A DNA stretch of 34,767 bases, taken from positions 1-34,767 of IMG/VR virus record IMGVR_UViG_3300004180_000003. One strand, written 5' to 3'. The position numbers and the translations under genes were made by a program. How positions within the stretch are numbered: position 1 is the stretch's first letter; the number at the start of each line of letters is the position of its first letter. The notes under the pieces were generated by a model that saw only the letters and a list, made by a program, of their open reading frames with translations, was not told the DNA's origin and did no database searches. This stretch comes from a virus. Positions 28,280 to 34,767 of the stretch are shown piece by piece.

Positions 28280-31200
28280 ATGAATAAAGAGTTAGGGCTA
28301 AAACTTATCATTACTGGTGATGGCAAGGTAGCGGTGCAGGCATCTAAAGAGGTGCAGGCAGCGTTGGCTGGGGTTGCTACTGAATCTAAAAAGGCTGGCA
28401 ATTCATCAGCCACAATGGCCAATGAGTTTGAAAAAAATAGCCGCTCTGCCGGTAGTGCTGTCGATGGTTTAGGATCAAAAATAAAGGGTTTAGGTATAAC
28501 AGCCGGTGCAACATTTACGGCGATTAAGCTCGTTGGTGTAACTAGAGAGTTTGATATTTTAAACGCCGGTTTAAAAACAGCGACTGGATCAGCCGATCTT
28601 GCCGCTAGCGCCTTTGTAGCCATTCAGGATTTTGCAGCTTCGACACCATATGCGCTGCAGCAATCAGTCGATGCCTTTGTTAAATTAAAAAACTATGGTT
28701 TAGACCCATCAGAAAGAGCCCTTAGATCTTACGGCAATACGGCGTCATCACTCGGCAAAGATTTGTCGCAGATGATCGAGGCTGTTGCCGATGCTTCAAC
28801 TGGCGAAATGGAGCGGCTTAAAGAGTTCGGTATCCGCGCAAGTATCCAAGGCAACCAGGTCGCCTTTACATTTAAAGGCGTTAAAACAACGGTTAAAAAT
28901 GAAAGTGAGGCAATACAGGATTATCTAATAAAGCTGGGCGAGAATAATTTTGCCACGGCTATGCAAGATCGTATGAACTCGCTGGATGGGATACTGAGCA
29001 ACCTGGGTGATGAATGGGATACGCTGTTTTTAAATATCAGCAAGCAAGGGATTGGGGATGTGATATCTGCATCAGCTTCAGTCGCTGTTGATGGTCTCGG
29101 CGGTATCAATGACTATTTAGAGTCCGGTATTTTTGAGCAAGATTTAGCGGTTGTATCTAGTGCATTTGCAGGGTTCGGCGATGATGTTGATGGCGAGATG
29201 TCGCTATTGACTGACTCCGTATCATCGTATTTTGATGAGATTGGCTTGAGTGGGCAAAAGACCGCTGGGTTTTTAGAGCGAGAGTTTGCGGCATCATTGC
29301 AAAACACCAGGTCTTTTATAAAGATCATGATAGTGGAGGCCGCGTCGGCAGCGGATAAGGTAGGGGAGTTTTTCAAAAGCGAAAACAACTCAATGGCCCC
29401 GCCTGGGCAAAAACGTGACGATAAAATCGCGGCTATTGATAAAAACAGGATGGACAGCATTTCGTCAATTTTGGACGAGCACAATGCAGCTATCGCCAAA
29501 ACTAACGAGCTGATTACAGCTACTGCCAAGTTAAGAGCTGAGCACCAAAAACAGCGCGAGGAGGGCCGGAAAACGTCTGAAGACCGGCTAGCGCAGTTTA
29601 AAAATAATATAGCCGCTGCTGTCCAGGATGATCCTAAGGCAAAAAAGGCGGCGGAATCAGCAGCTAAACATGCTAAGGAACAGGCTGACGCGGCGATTAA
29701 GAAGCTAAACGACCGCGCCCAAGCCATGCGCGAAGGCGCAAACCCTGATGTTGCTTTTATCGCCAACATCGAAGAATACACAGCCGCCTACAATCGCGGG
29801 GCAATCTCCATCAGTGATTATGTATTCTGGCTGACTAAGTTGGATGATACCCGCCAGCAAGCTAATGGCGGCACGCCGGATACCGGCTGGGCGGATATTA
29901 CTGCGATACAAGACGAGGTATCGCTGCAGCGTAGCCAAGACGCGACTAAGGGCGTTGATGATTACGTTAAATCCCTGGACAGGGCCAAAGACAGCGCGTC
30001 GGCATTGAGTGATGTGTCGTCTTCTATATTTGATGGTGCCCTGGGTGGGGTTAATTTAATCGCCGGGGCATTTAATACCCTAACGAAAAGCATTGCCGAT
30101 ACTACTAAAGAGCTGGAGGCCAATAGCGCCGCGCGTATCGCTAATGATGCAGAGCCGGAATCTGCTAAAAAGAGCGCCGATAGGATAAAGATCGCCAATG
30201 AAGAAAAGCGTTTGCAGAATGAGCAATTAAAAAACTCATTGTCTGGCATTCGCCAAATTTCCAGCGCCACGGCCAGCATGTTTAAGGAAAATACCAACGC
30301 GCGGCGGGCGTTTAACGTTATCGCGTTGGCGGCCAGTGTTACCGAGCGCATGGCCGACATCGCCGGGTTAGGCATTAAGGCGGCCTCGGCAGTGTTGGAG
30401 CAAGGCAAGGGTGAGCCATATACCGCTTTTGCGCGGATGGCAGCGATGGCAGCTATTGTGGGCAGTGTGTTGTCTGCGGCCGGTGCCGGGACGTTTCAAT
30501 TCGGTGGCAGTTCCGTGCCTAAAGGCCAGGTTCCTACCTCGCCGGATTCCGGTACTGTGCTGGGTGATCCATCCGCAAAGTCTGAGTCGATCAGTAAAAC
30601 CTATACCCTTTTGCAAGACATTCATGCTACTGAGTACCGCGAGTTGCGGGGGATTAATAGTGGCGTTGCGGCCATGAATAAGGGCATTACTGACTCGATT
30701 ACTAAGCTGTTTCAGGCGGGTGGTTTACAAACGCCAAATATCTCTGGCTTAGGTACTAAGATAAGCGGGATTGGCTCATTTTTAACCTCTATTGACCCTG
30801 TTAATAAGATGGGGTTAGATCCAATAGGTAAATTTATCCTGAAGGGGCTTTTCGGTACTACTAAAACATCTATCACCGGTGGCGGCATCTATGCCGGTGG
30901 CAATTCATTGGCGTCTATATTAAATGGTGGCGACATCTCCGCCGCTCAATACACCGAGATAACTAAAACTAAGAAAAGCTGGTTCAGCAAGTCTTCAAAA
31001 GTGTCCGAGGTGATGGGGCCGGTTAATGCCGACTTTCAAGATTCGTTATCCGAGATCTTTCGCGGTATGGGTACATCTATGCTGGCGATGTCTACTGAGT
31101 TTGGTAACGACATGACTAGCTCTATCAATAATTACGTCATCCCTAAGTTAAAGATTAGCCTGCACGGCCTGTCGTCTGACGACATGATTAAAACCCTAAA

Positions 31201-32035
31201 CAACGCGCTATCTACCCAACTCGATACCATGACCAGCGCCATTTTTGGCAGCATGATTAAAAAGTACCAAAAGTTAGGCGAGGGCATGTTCGAAACCGCT
31301 ACCCGGCTGGTGTCCGAAAAGGCAATTGTGCTGGATGCGATCGACCTGGTCGGCAGTAGTTTTAAGGGCGATGCGATCGATATGGCTGATGGTCTGGTAC
31401 AACTCGCGGGCGGTATTAAAGAGTTTCAAGCGCAATTTGATGACTATTACCGCAAGTTTTACAGTGAGAGCGAGCAGCTGGCCAACACCACGCGCCGCCT
31501 CACAGCAAGCTTAGCGGATATGAATATCACACTGCCAGACAGCCGCAACGCTTACCGCGACCTGGTCAATGCCCAACAATTGGACACCGAGGCAGGCCGT
31601 GAGCGTTACGACCAACTGTTAAAGCTCTCTACGGCCGCAGACACGTATTACGCCAGCATGGAGAAATTGCGTGAGTCGATGAAGCTGTTGACACAAGATA
31701 ATTTCAAAAGCGCGGTGGATTACAAGCGTTATTTGGGGCTGGCCAGCCTGTCGGGTATTAAAGCTGCAACCGATCTACTGCCTGCTAATCCCAACACAAC
31801 GTTTATGCCCACCGGTAGCCCTAACCAGTTGTTGCCTGGTATTGCCAGCACGCCAATGACCACTGCATTTATGACCGTTGCAGAGAGCAATAACGCCGTG
31901 GCCAATGAGGTAAAGCAACTGCGTATCGAGCAACAAGCGCAAGCGCTGGCTATCGCCAAGAACACCGCGGATATGGCAAAACTATTGAAACGCTGGGAAG
32001 GTGATGGCCTGCCTGCCACGCGGGTTATTGCATGA
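28280..32035 (+). CDS. Tail tape measure protein
   Basis: A 1251-residue protein. N-terminal tape-measure domain at about 65-190 (REFDILNAGLKTATGSADLA, then FAASTPYALQQSVDAFVKLK and MIEAVADASTGEMERLKEFG). Long coiled coils near 395-500 and 615-665; a hydrophobic stretch around 710-740 (FARMAAMAAIVGSVLSAAGA) that may insert in the host membrane. At 1.5 angstrom per residue the tail would be about 185-190 nm. It starts two bases after the chaperone fusion stop. Confidence 0.93.
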   Translation: MNKELGLKLIITGDGKVAVQASKEVQAALAGVATESKKAGNSSATMANEFEKNSRSAGSAVDGLGSKIKGLGITAGATFTAIKLVGVTREFDILNAGLKTATGSADLAASAFVAIQDFAASTPYALQQSVDAFVKLKNYGLDPSERALRSYGNTASSLGKDLSQMIEAVADASTGEMERLKEFGIRASIQGNQVAFTFKGVKTTVKNESEAIQDYLIKLGENNFATAMQDRMNSLDGILSNLGDEWDTLFLNISKQGIGDVISASASVAVDGLGGINDYLESGIFEQDLAVVSSAFAGFGDDVDGEMSLLTDSVSSYFDEIGLSGQKTAGFLEREFAASLQNTRSFIKIMIVEAASAADKVGEFFKSENNSMAPPGQKRDDKIAAIDKNRMDSISSILDEHNAAIAKTNELITATAKLRAEHQKQREEGRKTSEDRLAQFKNNIAAAVQDDPKAKKAAESAAKHAKEQADAAIKKLNDRAQAMREGANPDVAFIANIEEYTAAYNRGAISISDYVFWLTKLDDTRQQANGGTPDTGWADITAIQDEVSLQRSQDATKGVDDYVKSLDRAKDSASALSDVSSSIFDGALGGVNLIAGAFNTLTKSIADTTKELEANSAARIANDAEPESAKKSADRIKIANEEKRLQNEQLKNSLSGIRQISSATASMFKENTNARRAFNVIALAASVTERMADIAGLGIKAASAVLEQGKGEPYTAFARMAAMAAIVGSVLSAAGAGTFQFGGSSVPKGQVPTSPDSGTVLGDPSAKSESISKTYTLLQDIHATEYRELRGINSGVAAMNKGITDSITKLFQAGGLQTPNISGLGTKISGIGSFLTSIDPVNKMGLDPIGKFILKGLFGTTKTSITGGGIYAGGNSLASILNGGDISAAQYTEITKTKKSWFSKSSKVSEVMGPVNADFQDSLSEIFRGMGTSMLAMSTEFGNDMTSSINNYVIPKLKISLHGLSSDDMIKTLNNALSTQLDTMTSAIFGSMIKKYQKLGEGMFETATRLVSEKAIVLDAIDLVGSSFKGDAIDMADGLVQLAGGIKEFQAQFDDYYRKFYSESEQLANTTRRLTASLADMNITLPDSRNAYRDLVNAQQLDTEAGRERYDQLLKLSTAADTYYASMEKLRESMKLLTQDNFKSAVDYKRYLGLASLSGIKAATDLLPANPNTTFMPTGSPNQLLPGIASTPMTTAFMTVAESNNAVANEVKQLRIEQQAQALAIAKNTADMAKLLKRWEGDGLPATRVIA

Positions 32036-32928
32036 TTATCATCCGGCCGTTTGTAGTGGATTCCGATATCGCCCTGGTTAGCTCCAACATCCCGGAAACT
32101 GACTATTCCGAGTGGTTAGTTGGCACTACCTATGCGCTGGGCGTGCGGGTAATCAGATCCAGTAATCACATGGTTTATGAGTCATTAACTGCCGGTAATA
32201 TCGGCAATACACCGGAGATCTCGCCAACAGTCTGGCTGCAGGTGGGTAAAACCAATAGATGGCGGATGTTTGATGAGTCTGTTACCTCGCAATCAACTGC
32301 GGCCGATACTATCAATGTAACGGTGCAAGCGGCTGGGCGGATTGATTCTATTGGGCTATTTAATGTTGCCGGCAGCTCTGCGCAAGTAATTGTCCATGAC
32401 ACGTTCGGTGTCGAGGTTTACAACAAAACCTATTCGTTAGTTGATGCCAGCGGCGTTTATGATCTGTATAGCTATTTCTACGAGCCGGTGGTTCGTAAGA
32501 CCGACCTGGTTGTTTTAGATCTTCCGCAACGCTCTAACCCGCGCATTACTATCATTATTAATGATCCAGGCGCGACTGCAAAGCTGGGGGTGTTTGTGTT
32601 GGGGTATCAGCGTGAGATCGGAGGCACGCAGTATGGAGCAAAAGTAGGTATCCAGGATTACAGCGTAAAGACTCGGGATGCGTTCGGTAATTACTCAATT
32701 TTAGAGCGGGATTTTAATAAAAACGGCAGTTTCCAAGTTGATGTTGATAAGCACTTGGTCGATGCAACCTATTCGTTATTAGCGTCATATCGCTCTACAG
32801 CCGTTGTTTATATAGGCTCTGATATTTATGGATCAACGGTCATATATGGGTTTTTTAAAGATTTTTCCGCGTTAATTTCTTATCCAAAGTTTTCAATTTA
32901 TTCGATCGATATCGAAGGGTTAACATAA
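32032..32928 (+). CDS. Tail tip or fibre protein with carbohydrate-binding-like segment
   Basis: A 298-residue protein, ATGA overlap with the tape measure gene. Residues about 25-75 (WLVGTTYALGVRVIRSSNHM, VYESLTAGNIGNTPEISPT, VWLQVG) resemble a small chitin/carbohydrate-binding module repeat seen in tail fibres. The remainder is beta-rich. Its place after the tape measure suggests a tail tip component that touches surface sugars. No baseplate hub domain recognised. Confidence 0.68.
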   Translation: MIIIRPFVVDSDIALVSSNIPETDYSEWLVGTTYALGVRVIRSSNHMVYESLTAGNIGNTPEISPTVWLQVGKTNRWRMFDESVTSQSTAADTINVTVQAAGRIDSIGLFNVAGSSAQVIVHDTFGVEVYNKTYSLVDASGVYDLYSYFYEPVVRKTDLVVLDLPQRSNPRITIIINDPGATAKLGVFVLGYQREIGGTQYGAKVGIQDYSVKTRDAFGNYSILERDFNKNGSFQVDVDKHLVDATYSLLASYRSTAVVYIGSDIYGSTVIYGFFKDFSALISYPKFSIYSIDIEGLT

Positions 32929-34055
32929 TGGCAATTACACCGATTACGGTTGTAAATCACAATTTAACGGATCGCGAATTGGTTGATGCGGTTGATAATT
33001 TCATGGCTGAGTTGCCGACGTTTGCTGAGGAGTTAAACGCTGCAGCGCTGGCGATGAATAACAATTCAACTAATTCAACCAGCGCCTCGGCGCTAACTAT
33101 TGCTGTGGGGGCGCTGTCTCTGACTGTGCAAACGGCAAAAAGTTACGTAGTGGGGATGTCGGTTAAAGTTGCATTGACAGCTGACGGCACACAGTGGATG
33201 TTCGGGGATGTAACTGCATATAACTCTGGCACTGGGGCACTAAGTGTTTATGTGGCCAGCATTCAAGGTGCGGGCTCAGGATCAGCCTGGACCATATCGC
33301 AAAGTTCACCGGGCGGGGCAGCCGTTAATGGTTCTGCTACTCAGGATTTTACTGTTCGATCGTTAAAACAGCAGTTGGGAACCGATATTGCCAGCGCAGC
33401 AACAATCAACTTGGATGCTGCTACAGGTGACACAGTTGATGTAACTGGTGCTGCAACGATAACTGCCATTACATTAACTGCCGGTAATGTTAAAACTGTA
33501 CGTCATACGGGGTCGCAGATATTAACTAATGGTGCGTCGCTGATCCTGCCTGGTGGTGGCAATATCATCACTCAGTCAGGTGATTATTCTGTTTGGATTG
33601 GGTATCCATCCGGGGTTGTACGTTGCTTGTCGTATGTCCGGGCGGGTGGGTATGATGATATTGGCGTTGTTAAGGCATTTGCTGGATCAACCCCGCCTGC
33701 GGGACATATCGAGTGTCCGCCTGCGGTTAGTCTGAGTTTGTCACCATCCGCCTATCCAGCGCTTTTTGCGGCAATTGGCTACCTGTGGAGCGGTGGGGCA
33801 AGCTCTGGCAACTTTTCACCACCATGGGTGCCAGTAGATTATGCGCTGGTTTCTGGCGGTACGGTGGGTAGTAGTACAACGGGTGATAATAAAGCACATG
33901 CCCATCAATATGGTGGCATAAAGGGTAATGCAGACGGTTCATCCAGCGGCGCAACGCCTGAGATTGCTGGCAATGCTTTTGCAACATCAACGGTAGGATC
34001 TGCGGCAAACTATCCGGCTGGTCAGCGTGTTAAATTTATGGTGAGGTACAAATGA
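32928..34055 (+). CDS. Tail fibre protein with collar-like C-terminus
   Basis: A 375-residue protein. Middle part has low-complexity beta repeats (ASALTIAVGALSLTVQTAKS). The C-terminal 130 residues resemble the phage tail collar domain: GVVKAFAGSTPPAGHIECPP, then SPSAYPALFAAIGYLWSGGA and a Gly/Ser/His-rich tip (TGDNKAHAHQYGGIKGNADG). The tip likely decides receptor binding. Starts on the last base of the previous stop (TAATG). Confidence 0.85.
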   Translation: MAITPITVVNHNLTDRELVDAVDNFMAELPTFAEELNAAALAMNNNSTNSTSASALTIAVGALSLTVQTAKSYVVGMSVKVALTADGTQWMFGDVTAYNSGTGALSVYVASIQGAGSGSAWTISQSSPGGAAVNGSATQDFTVRSLKQQLGTDIASAATINLDAATGDTVDVTGAATITAITLTAGNVKTVRHTGSQILTNGASLILPGGGNIITQSGDYSVWIGYPSGVVRCLSYVRAGGYDDIGVVKAFAGSTPPAGHIECPPAVSLSLSPSAYPALFAAIGYLWSGGASSGNFSPPWVPVDYALVSGGTVGSSTTGDNKAHAHQYGGIKGNADGSSSGATPEIAGNAFATSTVGSAANYPAGQRVKFMVRYK

Positions 34056-34618
34056 TCAAGCGTGTATATTTATTTAATGATAACAATCTATTTACACATC
34101 ACTATGATGCCGGTGTCAGCCCGGAACAGCCGGGTGTTTATATCACTCCAGATAATAGCTTGGACACTGAGCCTGATTTCGTTGCTGGGACATGGCCGGT
34201 GGCAATTAATGGCGTGTGGGTAAATCAACTGGATTATCGAGGCATTGTCTGGGATACGGCAACAGGTAATCGAGTAGAGCATGAACAACTAGGCGCGTTG
34301 CCTGCTGGATTAACAATAATCCCTAAGCCCGTTGGGTTTTATCATTGGGCTGATGGTGCATGGGTATTTGATATTGAGGCGTCAAGGGCTGCAATGTCAT
34401 GCACATCTGGTCAGTTTAGGATAGCACTTAACCAACTTGGGCTTAGATCAACAGTCGAGCAAGCTATCCTAGTGGCTAATCAGGATACAAAGGACATGTG
34501 GGAGTATTTCACAACGTATAAACGATTACATCCTGCCGTTGTCGGTATTGCTACAGCACTGGGTAAAACGGACGTTGAAGTCGATGCTATATTCGAGCTG
34601 GCGGTAACCATAAATTAG
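34052..34618 (+). CDS. Tail fibre assembly or accessory protein
   Basis: A 188-residue protein, last gene of the phage. N-terminal half: RVYLFNDNNLFTHHYDAGVS, then WVNQLDYRGIVWDTATG and YHWADGAWVFDIEASRAAMS, a pattern of proteins that follow collar fibres and assist folding or attach to them. C-terminal half is helical. ATGA overlap with the fibre gene. Assignment by pattern and position. Confidence 0.7.
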   Translation: MIKRVYLFNDNNLFTHHYDAGVSPEQPGVYITPDNSLDTEPDFVAGTWPVAINGVWVNQLDYRGIVWDTATGNRVEHEQLGALPAGLTIIPKPVGFYHWADGAWVFDIEASRAAMSCTSGQFRIALNQLGLRSTVEQAILVANQDTKDMWEYFTTYKRLHPAVVGIATALGKTDVEVDAIFELAVTIN

Positions 34619-34631
34619 GATTTATTTGGTC

Positions 34632-34672
34632 GATATTTGGCGTTATTTAGGTTTAATTTAACGCCAAATATC
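34632..34672. repeat. Right-end sites R3 and R2, forming a hairpin
   Basis: GATATTTGGCGTTA (34632-34645, forward) and TAACGCCAAATATC (34659-34672, reverse) are two end-repeat copies facing each other; as RNA they give a 14-bp perfect stem with a 13-base loop. They serve as transposase sites and may also end the late transcript. Confidence 0.78.
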
Positions 34673-34683
34673 ATGCAAATTTA

Positions 34684-34707
34684 CGCCAAATATCGCGCGG
34701 CTTTACA
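34684..34707 (-). repeat. Right terminal inverted repeat and transposase site R1
   Basis: Reverse complement begins TGTAAAG and carries the core GATATTTGGCG; 20 of 24 positions match the left end at 82-105. R1 and R2 point inward, opposite to L1-L3, as expected for Mu ends. Confidence 0.85.
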
Positions 34708-34767
34708 AGCGAACCTCATCAGAACTGTGCACATTGTGGCTCGGCCACTGAATTAGTTCGAACAGCC
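34708..34767. other. Right host flank
   Basis: Sixty bases outside the right repeat. No gene assigned. Contains TCATC at 34716-34720, the same five bases as just left of the prophage (77-81), but 8 bases away from the terminus. Confidence 0.5.

Larger units (their letters stand above)
82..34707. mobile_element. Mu-like transposable prophage (siphovirus-type tail)
   Basis: The ends are set by a 24-bp imperfect inverted repeat: 82-105 at the left matches the reverse complement of 34684-34707 at 20 of 24 positions, and both begin with TGT. Inside lie a repressor, Ner, MuA-like and MuB-like genes at the left, then GemA, Mor, lysis, head and tail genes in the usual order of transposable phages. 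The tail genes (tape measure, tube, chaperones, no sheath) indicate a long non-contractile tail, as in B3 or D3112 rather than Mu itself. All major modules look intact. No flanking 5-bp target duplication abuts these ends. Confidence 0.93.

Noticed and set aside
28252-28623. 123-codon minus-strand ORF over the start of the tape measure gene
   Set aside because: Spans the chaperone-tape measure junction in antisense and has shadow-frame composition.
29113-29781. 222-codon ORF on the minus strand within the tape measure gene
   Set aside because: Ser/Ala/Leu-rich mirror of the coiled-coil coding strand; no ribosome binding site; the tape measure frame is clearly the coding one.

Overview
This window holds one essentially complete Mu-like transposable prophage (about 34.6 kb, terminal repeats at 82 and 34707) with short stretches of host DNA at both ends (1-81 and after about 34707). 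The protein families point to a Gram-negative, gammaproteobacterium-like host. Two copies of a 69-73 bp palindrome, of the kind that translates as 'VGWVERSETH', fit an aquatic gammaproteobacterium such as a methanotroph; the genus is inference only.

Layout. (1) Left end, 82-241: three direct copies of a transposase-type site with core GATATTTGGCGT. (2) Immunity switch, 267-1671: a leftward HTH repressor and a small partner gene, two different operator repeat families, a strong rightward promoter and a Ner-like gene. (3) Transposition and early operon, 1692-9835: MuA-like transposase, MuB-like ATPase, then a tightly overlapping string of small early genes including DUF3164, GemA, an HU-like protein and a protein with an SSB-like acidic tip. 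(4) Accessory segment, 9920-11993: a lipoprotein, then a C4-type antisense RNA next to a Bro-N antirepressor. (5) Mor-like late activator, 12083-12484. (6) Lysis region, 12556-14206: lysozyme, a 3TM-type holin and small membrane or exported proteins. (7) Head genes, 14194-24153: TraR-like zinc finger, Mu gp26-like protein, terminase subunits, portal, MuF, scaffold, P22-like coat and head-tail connection proteins. A two-gene insert (moron) flanked by direct repeats sits between MuF and scaffold. (8) Tail genes, 24153-34618: a protein with a polysaccharide-deacetylase-like domain, tail tube, tail-assembly chaperones joined by a -1 frameshift, a 1251-residue tape measure (long non-contractile tail, siphovirus type), fibre and collar proteins. 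(9) Right end, 34631-34707: three more end sites, two inverted relative to the left end.

How it works together. The repressor keeps the rightward promoter off. Once it is relieved, Ner, A and B drive replicative transposition. Mor then turns on lysis, head and tail genes, and packaging is done by the terminase.

Most unusual points: a complete 143-codon gene, with its own ribosome binding site, nested out of frame inside the transposase gene exactly where the transposase carries a long low-complexity linker; a P1-style C4 antisense RNA and antirepressor pair in a Mu-like phage, with two visible pairing sites, one overlapping the antirepressor ribosome binding site; a textbook -1 frameshift signal; a palindromic repeat inserted in frame in a coding gene; and a moron bounded by direct repeats.
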